Assembly (NCBI GenBank): GCA_045614565.1
Contig: JAZLDG010000011.1
Span: forward strand, 1-60,959
Source: Scatosoma sp045614565
GTDB lineage: Bacteria; Bacillota; Clostridia; Christensenellales; Borkfalkiaceae
Direction: 5' to 3'
Length of the DNA: 60,959 nt
The translations under genes and the position numbers were made by a program. The notes below the pieces were generated by a model, which was given only the letters and a program-made list of their open reading frames with translations, had not been told where the DNA came from and did no database searches. This document shows, one piece after another, positions 25,404-31,481 of the stretch (positions are counted from its first letter, which is position 1; every line of letters begins with the position of its first letter).

Positions 25404-25676
25404 CCAAGTGAGAGCCAGTCGAACGTGATTTAGGATAAGCAAACGGCGTTTATACTGCGTTGAACCGCTTGAAAATACGGCAGGTATGTTTTGCGCGCTT
25501 CGCCTTGTCTAATTCACCGTTTGCATATCCGAAATTGCTACGCATCCATAGGCCATGGAATTTCGTGGTATTTTAGGTGAAGATGAAGCAATAATATCAA
25601 CATATTATAATGAAGATGAACCAAAAAGAGCCGAAAGGACGCGCCTATGGACGCGTTCGACTGGTTCTCTCTTGGT
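25403..25676. mobile_element. MITE-like element with TA target duplication in the aro operon
   Basis: 274 bp bounded by imperfect inverted repeats of 25 bases (22 match), outer ends ACCAAG and CTTGGT, shared core CCAGTCGAACG. TA flanks both ends (25401-25402 and 25677-25678), as for IS630/Tc1-mariner type insertions. There is no transposase. The inside holds a 7-bp inverted repeat CGAAATT / AATTTCG (25530-25565) and a 46-codon open frame (25555-25695) that runs out over the right end and overlaps the aroK start. This accounts for the whole 288-base gap between aroQ and aroK. Confidence 0.8.
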
Positions 25677-25691
25677 TAATGGAGTAAGAAA

Positions 25692-26207
25692 ATGAACGTA
25701 ATTTTATGCGGTATGATGGGCGCGGGCAAAACGACGATCGGCATCAAAATTGCCGAGTTGACGGGGCGTAGATGGTACGATACGGACGGCGTAATCGTCG
25801 ATCGGCACGGCAAAATTTCGGATATATTCGAGTATTACGGGGAAGCGCATTTCCGTAAATTAGAAACGGAAATCGTCAAAGAGCTTTCTAAAAAAGACGA
25901 TCTCGTCATTTCGACGGGCGGCGGACTGGTGTTGAAAAGCGAAAATAACGCCCTGTTAAAACCCAACGGCAAAATCGTATTTTTACGCGCTTCCATTGAA
26001 ACGCTCGCCAAAAGATTGAACGTGGACGGCACGCGTCCGCTATTGCAAACGTCGACCGAGAGTATTCGCGACCGTTTGGCAAGGCTGATGAAAGAGCGTA
26101 TGCCGATCTACGAACACGTTGCCGATTATATCGTGGACGTAGACGGAAAAACGCCCGAACAAATCGCGAAGGAAATCGTAAAAATGATCGGCGAAGAGAA
26201 AAAATGA
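25692..26207 (+). CDS. aroK: Shikimate kinase
   Basis: 171 residues, phosphorylates shikimate. Motifs: Walker A G-M-M-G-A-G-K-T-T near 7-15, D-T-D near 30-32, the substrate-binding F-R-x-x-E near 53-58 and G-G-G-L near 75-78, and the lid arginine region T-R-P-L-L near 112. GGAG lies 7 bases before the ATG, just outside the inserted element, so the element separates this gene from aroQ but leaves its ribosome site intact. Confidence 0.95.
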   Translation: MNVILCGMMGAGKTTIGIKIAELTGRRWYDTDGVIVDRHGKISDIFEYYGEAHFRKLETEIVKELSKKDDLVISTGGGLVLKSENNALLKPNGKIVFLRASIETLAKRLNVDGTRPLLQTSTESIRDRLARLMKERMPIYEHVADYIVDVDGKTPEQIAKEIVKMIGEEKK

Positions 26208-26223
26208 ACGGGGCAGGTATGAA

Positions 26224-26919
26224 ATGAAAACGGTTTTAGTAACGGGCGGCGTACGCGGAATCGGCGAAAGTATCGCGCTTGCGTTTTTGGAGAAAGGCTA
26301 TCGCGTATGCGTGAGCTATTCCAAGGACGAAGAAAATGCGCGCGCTATGAAAGCGCGCGGCGTAGAAGTCTACCGCGCGGACGTTTCGGACGAAGAAGCG
26401 GTGAAAAAACTTTTTGAACAAATCGGTACGGTAGACGTCTTAATTAACAACGCGGGCGTTTCGCTCGTCAAACAAATCCAAGACGTTTCCTACGCGGAAT
26501 ACCGCCGCGTGTTTGCCGTGAACACGGACGGCGCGTTTTTATGTACGCGGGAAGCCGTGAAAGGTATGCTTCCCAAAAAGAGCGGCTTAATCGTTAATAT
26601 TTCTTCCGTTTGGGGGGAAGTCGGCGGGAGCTGTGAAAGCGTTTATTCCGCTTCCAAAGCCGCGTTAATCGGTTTTACCAAAGCCTTGGCAAAGGAACTT
26701 GGGTATTCGGGTATTCGCGTAAACTGCGTTTCCCCGGGGGTGATCGATACGGCGATGAACGCACATTTTTCTAAAGAAGATATGTTGCTTTTGAAAGCTG
26801 AAATCCCCGCGGGAAGAATAGGCTCGCCCAAAGACGTGGCGTCCGCAGTGCTTTTCTTGGAAGAAAACGAATACGTTACGGGCGTGGATATTCCCGTGAA
26901 CGGCGGTTTTTGCCTATAA
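26224..26919 (+). CDS. SDR-family oxidoreductase (FabG/YmfI-like)
   Basis: 231 residues, Rossmann short-chain dehydrogenase. Cofactor loop T-G-G-V-R-G-I-G near 7-14, N-N-A-G near 75-78, and the catalytic Ser-Tyr-Lys (S near 126, Y-S-A-S-K near 140-144). Substrate not readable. Two options are FabG-like 3-oxoacyl reduction or, as for B. subtilis YmfI, reduction of 5-aminopentanone on EF-P; efp is encoded 12 kb away but not adjacent. Its position at the end of the aro operon suggests co-expression only. The start lies 3 bases after a minimal ATG-AAA-TGA frame. Confidence 0.88.
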   Translation: MKTVLVTGGVRGIGESIALAFLEKGYRVCVSYSKDEENARAMKARGVEVYRADVSDEEAVKKLFEQIGTVDVLINNAGVSLVKQIQDVSYAEYRRVFAVNTDGAFLCTREAVKGMLPKKSGLIVNISSVWGEVGGSCESVYSASKAALIGFTKALAKELGYSGIRVNCVSPGVIDTAMNAHFSKEDMLLLKAEIPAGRIGSPKDVASAVLFLEENEYVTGVDIPVNGGFCL

Positions 26920-26920
26920 A

Positions 26921-27226
26921 CTAATTCGGCTTGTAGGATAAATAATTATCTAAAATTTGTTGTATAAACTCGTCCGCAATTCCCGACGTCGGGGATTGCG
27001 GTTTTTTCTCGTCCTTTTCCTTTTTTTCTTCGCACGGCTCGTTTTTTATATCCTTGCCTTGCGGGGATTGAAAGGTACTGAACGTTTGCGAAAATTTAGA
27101 TAAATCGTTGAGAAAGGAAAGCATTTGTTCGGAATCTTTGAGTTTGCTCATCAGCGGTTTCACGCTTTCAGCAAAATTTGGGTTTTGTGAAAAATAATAT
27201 AACAGCACGAGCATTAAAATTTCCAT
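26921..27226 (-). CDS. Hypothetical small protein with N-terminal hydrophobic stretch
   Basis: 101 residues, unrecognised. A short hydrophobic N-terminus (MEILMLVLLYYF) is followed by an amphipathic segment and a Lys/Glu/Pro-rich stretch. The ATG at 27226 is preferred to a TTG 57 bases upstream, though neither has a convincing ribosome site. It lies tail to tail with the SDR gene (1 base apart) and head to head with the next small gene. Composition looks coding, but the absence of a ribosome site keeps confidence moderate. Confidence 0.5.
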   Translation of the reverse strand: MEILMLVLLYYFSQNPNFAESVKPLMSKLKDSEQMLSFLNDLSKFSQTFSTFQSPQGKDIKNEPCEEKKEKDEKKPQSPTSGIADEFIQQILDNYLSYKPN

Positions 27227-27300
27227 AATAAAGTATATGCCGCGCGGTGACCAAAAATTGATAAATAGAATAATATGTATCAAACGCTTTGGAGGTGGAT

Positions 27301-27570
27301 ATGAAAAGTTTTAAGGAGTATTCGCAAAAAGAAGAACGTACGGAGCAAGCGTCGGCGGAAGATTTGACCAAAAAAATCGCGGCGGCGTACAACGGCAAAA
27401 GCAACGCGGATATGCTGCGCAGCATCTTGGTAGAAGCGGAAAAAAGCAAACGCGCGGGTACGCTTTCCAACGCCGAAATCGATCAGTTTTATCAAACCTT
27501 TTCCCCGATGCTCGATAGTTCGCAACGCAAGAAATTGCAGGCGATCGTGGAAAAATTAAAACGGATTTGA
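27301..27570 (+). CDS. Hypothetical small helical protein
   Basis: 89 residues, unrecognised, almost wholly alpha-helical and charged, ending with a Lys-rich helix. GGAGGTGG directly before the ATG is a strong ribosome site. Its last 15 bases overlap the 3' end of the convergent cysteine-desulfurase-like gene. It is divergent from the hypothetical gene at 26921-27226. Confidence 0.75.
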   Translation: MKSFKEYSQKEERTEQASAEDLTKKIAAAYNGKSNADMLRSILVEAEKSKRAGTLSNAEIDQFYQTFSPMLDSSQRKKLQAIVEKLKRI

Positions 27571-28692
27571 CGGGTTTTCGATTTTTCGCAGGGCAAGAAG
27601 CAGCTCGTCAATCTCGCTTTCGCTGTTAAAATGCGAAAAGGAAACGCGTATTAACCCGCCGTCTAACGTGCCTAATTCTTCGTGCATAAGCGGTGCACAA
27701 TGCAAGCCCCCGCGCACGGCGATATCGTACTTGGAAGATAGACAGTCGGCGATATACTCCGATTGCAAAAATGCGTGCTTAAACGCGACGATTCCACATT
27801 CGTTTGGGATAGAATAGGGCTTATAAAGGGGTAATTTTTCCAACCCGTCCAAAAGATACTTGGTTAAATTAAGTAATTTTTCTTGAATAGTGGGCAATAC
27901 TCTTTGGGTATAGCGTACGCCTTCGAGCAGGGAAACCACGGCGGGGAATGCAAGCGTACCCGCTTCCAAACCGTCGGGGTAAAAGTCGGGCATATCGAGC
28001 GATAGGCTCATAGACCCCGTTCCCCCGTACAAAAGCGGGGTAAGCTCCACGCGTTCGGAAAACAACAACGCGCCGCTTCCCTGTATACCGTGTACGCCTT
28101 TATGCCCCGCGATGGTGAGCATATCCAAGCCCGTTTCTCGCATTTTAATCGGGAAATGCCCCGCACCTTGCGCGCCGTCGCACAGAAAAAGCACGCGGGC
28201 GGGTAACGCCTTGCGGATCGCGGCGAGCTGCGGTTTCGCGCCCGTGACGTTGGAAGCGGTGGTGATCGCTACGAGCTTGGTGTTGGGTTTGATTAGCGAA
28301 CGAAGCGTTGTGAGCGCAATATTGCCGTTCTCGTCGAGCGGACAAATATCGTAGGTGATTACGCCCGCCTTTTTCAAGGCTTCCAAAGGGCGTAAAACGG
28401 AGTTATGCTCCATACACGAAGCGACGACGTGATCGCCGTGCTTTAACACGCCGAACAGCGCGATATTTAAGGCTTCCGTACAGTTTTTGGTGAATACGAC
28501 GCGATCGAAAGTGTACCCGTCGAACGCGTCTACGAGCGCGTTTCGGCAATTTTGCACGAGCGTGGCGCAGGAAAGCGAAAGCTTGTGACCGCTTCTGCCC
28601 GGATTTGCGCAAACTTTCAAAGCCGCGTTGACTGCGGATATAACGGTATCGGGTTTTCTGCCGCCCGTAGCGGCGTTATCAAAATAAATCAT
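27556..28692 (-). CDS. Cysteine desulfurase-like PLP enzyme
   Basis: 378 residues, aminotransferase class V. N-terminus Y-F-D-N-A-A-T-G-G; the PLP lysine is K198 in G-H-K-G-V-H-G; C332 in R-G-G-L-H-C-A-P is at the position of the sulfur-accepting cysteine of group II (SufS/CsdA) desulfurases. The ATG at 28692 with AAGGAG is chosen over a 116-residue upstream open extension that runs into the divergent gene. It is divergent from a DUF3343 gene, a pairing that suggests sulfur or selenium transfer (inference). No sufBCD or iscU is present here. Confidence 0.92.
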   Translation of the reverse strand: MIYFDNAATGGRKPDTVISAVNAALKVCANPGRSGHKLSLSCATLVQNCRNALVDAFDGYTFDRVVFTKNCTEALNIALFGVLKHGDHVVASCMEHNSVLRPLEALKKAGVITYDICPLDENGNIALTTLRSLIKPNTKLVAITTASNVTGAKPQLAAIRKALPARVLFLCDGAQGAGHFPIKMRETGLDMLTIAGHKGVHGIQGSGALLFSERVELTPLLYGGTGSMSLSLDMPDFYPDGLEAGTLAFPAVVSLLEGVRYTQRVLPTIQEKLLNLTKYLLDGLEKLPLYKPYSIPNECGIVAFKHAFLQSEYIADCLSSKYDIAVRGGLHCAPLMHEELGTLDGGLIRVSFSHFNSESEIDELLLALRKIENPSNPF

Positions 28693-28767
28693 ATTTCTAC
28701 TCCTTGTGGCATAGCCTTTTGATTTTACATAAAATATAGTATTCCGAAAAAAAGGAGCGTATGACTT

Positions 28768-29025
28768 ATGATGATATTGGCGGTGTTCCGTTCGCGGGCG
28801 CATAGCCTGGATTATGCGGAACGATTGAATAAATACGGGGTGGCGGCAACGACCGTTCCTACGCCCCAAGAAGCGAAAATTGGTTGCGGTTTGTGCGTAC
28901 GGTTCGACGGACGGTATTTCGTTCGGGCGCAAGCGATTTTGAAAACGGGTAGATACGGCTCGTTCAAGGGTTTTTATAAAACGGATTTTGTCGGCGGCAG
29001 AATGTCGATATTGCCGTACGGTTAA
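28768..29025 (+). CDS. DUF3343 (putative Se/S carrier-like) protein
   Basis: 85 residues. It matches the small DUF3343 family in having an N-terminal beta strand (ILAVFRSRAHSLDYAERL), a P-T-P strand and a cysteine motif, here I-G-C-G-L-C-V-R-F with C40 and C43. That family has been named Se/S-carrier-like. AAAGGAG lies 10 bases upstream. Divergent from the cysteine-desulfurase-like gene with 75 bases between starts, so shared regulation is plausible. Family assignment is by remembered motif and length. Confidence 0.75.
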   Translation: MMILAVFRSRAHSLDYAERLNKYGVAATTVPTPQEAKIGCGLCVRFDGRYFVRAQAILKTGRYGSFKGFYKTDFVGGRMSILPYG

Positions 29026-29030
29026 AAAGC

Positions 29031-29059
29031 TTGCAATCAAGATAAAAAGATGTTATAAT
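29031..29059 (+). promoter_or_regulatory. nth promoter, near-leaderless
   Basis: TTGCAA (29031-29036), 17-base spacer, TATAAT (29054-29059). The -10 box ends 9 bases before the ATG at 29069, leaving a leader of about 0-4 bases and no room for a ribosome site. Confidence 0.78.
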
Positions 29060-29068
29060 GATAGGGCT

Positions 29069-29698
29069 ATGAAAAAAACGGATAAAAAAACAGCCCTTGA
29101 AATTTTAGAAAAAGTATACGCCGACGCGAAACCTGCGTTGCGTTTTAACAGTCCGTACGAGCTGTTGGTCGCGGTGGTTTTGTCGGCGCAATGCACGGAC
29201 GAGCGTGTGAACAAAGTAACGGCGGTATTGTTTGAAAAATATAATACCCCCGAAAAAATGCTCACGCTTTCACAAGCGGAGCTTGAAAAGTATATCTTTT
29301 CCTGCGGTTTTTATAGAATGAAAGCGGCACATATCCTTTCCGCTTCGCGGGATATTTTAGAGAAATTTAACGGGCAAGTACCCGAACGAATAGAAGAGCT
29401 GACTTCGCTTGCGGGCGTGGGCAAAAAAACGGCGAACGTCGTGTATTCGGTGGCGTTTGGCGGCGACGCGATTGCGGTGGATACGCACGTTTTTCGCGTG
29501 AGTAACCGTTTAGGGCTTGCCAAGGGCAAAACGCCTATCGAAGTCGAAGCGGGCTTGCAAAAAGCAATCCCCAAAAGCGACTGGTCAAAGGCGCATCACT
29601 GGCTGATATGGCACGGCAGAAAGATTTGTCATTCTCAACGCCCCGATTGCCTGCGTTGCCCACTTGCGCATATTTGCGATTATAATCACAGAAAATAA
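29069..29698 (+). CDS. nth: Endonuclease III
   Basis: 209 residues. DNA glycosylase/AP lyase that removes oxidised pyrimidines. The helix-hairpin-helix L-A-G-V-G-K-K-T-A-N near 111-120 carries the catalytic lysine; the catalytic aspartate is in V-D-T-H-V-F-R near 137-143; the C-terminal iron-sulfur ligands are C-x6-C-x2-C-x5-C. The ATG at 29069 matches the family start; an open frame 27 codons longer overlaps the promoter. Likely translated from a leaderless or nearly leaderless mRNA. Confidence 0.96.
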   Translation: MKKTDKKTALEILEKVYADAKPALRFNSPYELLVAVVLSAQCTDERVNKVTAVLFEKYNTPEKMLTLSQAELEKYIFSCGFYRMKAAHILSASRDILEKFNGQVPERIEELTSLAGVGKKTANVVYSVAFGGDAIAVDTHVFRVSNRLGLAKGKTPIEVEAGLQKAIPKSDWSKAHHWLIWHGRKICHSQRPDCLRCPLAHICDYNHRK

Positions 29699-29705
29699 AA
29701 TGAAT

Positions 29706-29751
29706 AAAAATACCCCCGTTTCGTCATACTTGATAAAAAGGGGGGATTTTT
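29706..29751 (+). terminator. Hairpin overlapping a ribosome site (nth terminator or attenuator)
   Basis: AAAAAT plus CCCCC on the left and GGGGGG plus ATTTTT on the right can pair across a 22-nt loop, ending in five T directly before the ATG of the next gene. The G run is also the only ribosome-site-like sequence for that gene, so folding would both end nth transcripts and hide the downstream start. Confidence 0.5.
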
Positions 29752-29994
29752 ATGCAAAAAACGGATACGCAAAACGCGATTGCAAGAGAAGCGGAAGCGT
29801 TGAAACGAATATACAAAGCCGAAGATCTTGCGGAGAAAAAAATGCGGATTTATTCGCGGCTTTTGATGGACGCAACGCTTGCAAAGGATATGGAAAGCTT
29901 GGCGGAGAAGAGCGAGGAACGCAAAAAATCGTTAAAAAGCTTGCTGGGTAAAAAGCCCGACGAAAAGAAATCGGAAACGGGGGAAGAAGAATGA
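29752..29994 (+). CDS. Hypothetical coiled-coil protein
   Basis: 80 residues, unrecognised. Nearly continuous charged helix (Glu, Lys, Ala, Leu rich) with a disordered acidic C-terminus. Its stop overlaps the next gene's start by 4 bases (ATGA), indicating translational coupling. The ribosome site is a run of six G inside a hairpin arm. Confidence 0.75.
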   Translation: MQKTDTQNAIAREAEALKRIYKAEDLAEKKMRIYSRLLMDATLAKDMESLAEKSEERKKSLKSLLGKKPDEKKSETGEEE

Positions 29995-30212
29995 AACTTG
30001 AAAAACGGGAAGTGACCTTAAACGAATACGACAGCCTTTGCGATTGTTTTTACGCCTTAAAAACGGTGCTGAACGAATGTATGGGGGCGGTGGAATTCGC
30101 AGAAAAACGCCAAACGCGGAGCGAGCTTTTCTCTCTTATAAACGGCGTTATGGAAGATATGTATTTCGTTCGTGATTTAATGGACGGCTCCGCAATAGAG
30201 AATAAAGAATAA
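29991..30212 (+). CDS. Hypothetical small helical protein
   Basis: 73 residues, unrecognised. Predicted helical hairpin with C17, C19 and C30, and an acidic end. Translation is coupled to the preceding coiled-coil protein by a 4-base overlap, so the two may act together. A terminator follows 11 bases after the stop. Confidence 0.75.
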   Translation: MKLEKREVTLNEYDSLCDCFYALKTVLNECMGAVEFAEKRQTRSELFSLINGVMEDMYFVRDLMDGSAIENKE

Positions 30213-30223
30213 CGGAAAATATT

Positions 30224-30247
30224 AACGCCCTACAAGGGCGTTTTTTT
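30224..30247 (+). terminator. Terminator after the small-protein pair
   Basis: 8-bp stem AACGCCCT / AGGGCGTT, 3-nt loop, seven T. Confidence 0.92.
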
Positions 30248-30259
30248 ATGCGAATTTTC

Positions 30260-30288
30260 TTGACAAAATCCCGTTTTTATTTTATAAT
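30260..30288 (+). promoter_or_regulatory. mscL promoter
   Basis: TTGACA (30260-30265), 17-base spacer, TATAAT (30283-30288). Confidence 0.9.
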
Positions 30289-30319
30289 AAAAATAGTTTA
30301 ACCAAGGAGAAAATGGATT

Positions 30320-30970
30320 ATGTCAAAAGAAAAGAAAAAAAGCGGGATTAAAAAATTCTTTGAAGAGTTTAAGGTATTCATTACGCGCGGAAACGTGCTC
30401 GATATGTCCGTCGGCGTTATCGTTGGCGGTGCGTTTACGGGTATCGTCAACGGATTGAGTAATTATATCTTAAAACCGATCATCAACTGGCTATTAGCAA
30501 TGGTGCTTGGTACGGACGGTTTGGAAGGCGCGGTGACCTTTTTGTCCAAGGTAATGACCACGGACGCGAACGGCGCGCAAATTGTTGACCTTGCAAACTC
30601 TATTTATATCGACTGGGGCGCGTTTGTCAGCGCGATTATCAATTTCCTGTTGATTGCGTTCGTGCTTTTCTCGATTGTGAAAGTAATGAATAGCCTTGCG
30701 GCGGAACGCGATAAAATGATTAACAACCCCGAATGGAGCAAGAAAAAAGAGATTGCGAAAATTCGGATAGAAGAAAAGGTTTCTAAAAAAGAAGCGAAAG
30801 CGATTTACGCAAAACGCCAAGAAGAAGCGGCGGCAAAGGCGGCAGAAGAAGCACGTTTAGCGGAAGAAGCAGCGGCGGCGGCAAAGGCGGCGGAAGAAGA
30901 ACGAGCGACGGCAAATACGCGGCTTTTGGAAGAAATCCGCGATCTGTTGAAGCAAAACTACGCAAAATAA
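30320..30970 (+). CDS. mscL: Large-conductance mechanosensitive channel with extended tail
   Basis: Releases solutes on sudden osmotic downshift. The N-terminal 130 residues fit MscL: F-K-x-F-I-T-R-G-N-V-L-D-M-S-V-G-V-I-V-G-G-A-F near 17-39 (TM1) and a second membrane helix near 101-121. Usual MscL proteins are 120-150 residues; this one has 216 because of an Ala/Glu/Lys-rich helical tail (about 135-216), probably a longer C-terminal bundle. Own promoter and AAGGAG site. Confidence 0.94.
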   Translation: MSKEKKKSGIKKFFEEFKVFITRGNVLDMSVGVIVGGAFTGIVNGLSNYILKPIINWLLAMVLGTDGLEGAVTFLSKVMTTDANGAQIVDLANSIYIDWGAFVSAIINFLLIAFVLFSIVKVMNSLAAERDKMINNPEWSKKKEIAKIRIEEKVSKKEAKAIYAKRQEEAAAKAAEEARLAEEAAAAAKAAEEERATANTRLLEEIRDLLKQNYAK

Positions 30971-30981
30971 CGCAAAATCGT

Positions 30982-31010
30982 TTGACTTTTGGGCAAGTTT
31001 AGGTTATAAT
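30982..31010 (+). promoter_or_regulatory. Promoter of the pheST T-box transcript
   Basis: TTGACT (30982-30987), 17-base spacer, TATAAT (31005-31010). Confidence 0.88.
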
Positions 31011-31016
31011 AAAGAC

Positions 31017-31276
31017 AATATAAAAAGGCAAGGAAAAAGTTGGCGTTTTTCCATCGGCTTCTTTTCAGAGAACGCGTCCGTAGGCTGTAAGGCGCGTAGA
31101 AGCGGAAAACGACCGTTTCGCTTTGGAGCCGTTCTCTTGAACAACGAGTAGGGAGAGCCGTACGCGCGACGTTATCGCGTGAAACAAGGCACGGCAAAAG
31201 CCGTGTGAATGCAGGTGGTACAGCGGATATATTCGCCCTGCGCGCTTTATTAAAAGCGCGCAGGGCGGTTTTTATT
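31017..31276 (+). ncRNA. T-box leader (tRNA-Phe sensing) upstream of pheS
   Basis: About 260-base leader. The T-box sequence AGGTGGTACAGCGG is at 31213-31226, followed by a terminator with a 14-bp stem (31235-31266) and T run. The left terminator arm follows directly after the T-box, as in the antiterminator/terminator switch. A long stem-I region (31065-31135) precedes it with a TTC that may be the specifier, but the specifier loop cannot be fixed by eye. Uncharged tRNA-Phe would allow read-through into pheST. Confidence 0.9.
31235..31276 (+). terminator. T-box regulated terminator
   Basis: Stem GCCCTGCGCGCTTT paired with AAAGCGCGCAGGGC, loop ATTA, then GGTTTTTATT. Confidence 0.93.
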
Positions 31277-31280
31277 ACAA

Positions 31281-31453
31281 GGCTCTGTCCCAACACTTGG
31301 TTGATTTTTGACGAAAAAACGCCGCGAAATACTACGTAAAACACGCGGTTACATACCACGGCGGGTATGCCCCTTGTGTAGTTGCGTGTCTTTCTTGCGT
31401 TTTTCTCGTCAAATCGTGCAAAGCACTAATCAATCATTTATTGTGACATCGCC
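31281..31453. mobile_element. MITE-like element with 8-bp target duplication between T-box and pheS
   Basis: 173 bp. Outer inverted repeats of 26 bases (19 match), starting GGCTCTGTC on the left and GGCGATGTC on the reverse of the right, with a second paired block TTTGACGA plus AAAAACGC further in and a GTGC-AAA-GCAC hairpin in the right arm. Flanks are TATTACAA (31273-31280) and TATTACAC (31454-31461), a 7-of-8 match. It has no transposase. Repeat start and 8-bp duplication resemble ISL3-type ends (inference). Confidence 0.7.
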
Positions 31454-31481
31454 TATTACACAAAAACGAAAGGAGTTTAGA

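Noticed and set aside
27190..27300. Sporulation sigma factor promoter (CATATACT) for the 101-residue gene
   Set aside because: Only the -10-like element fits; no matching -35 is found at the right distance.
28693..29040. 116-residue N-terminal extension of the cysteine-desulfurase-like enzyme
   Set aside because: It overlaps the divergent DUF3343 gene antisense; the family N-terminus begins at the ATG at 28692 with AAGGAG.
31308..31481. N-terminal extension of PheS
   Set aside because: The frame is open, but it lies within the inserted element, is not PheS-like and precedes the AAAGGAG ribosome site used by the ATG at 31482.
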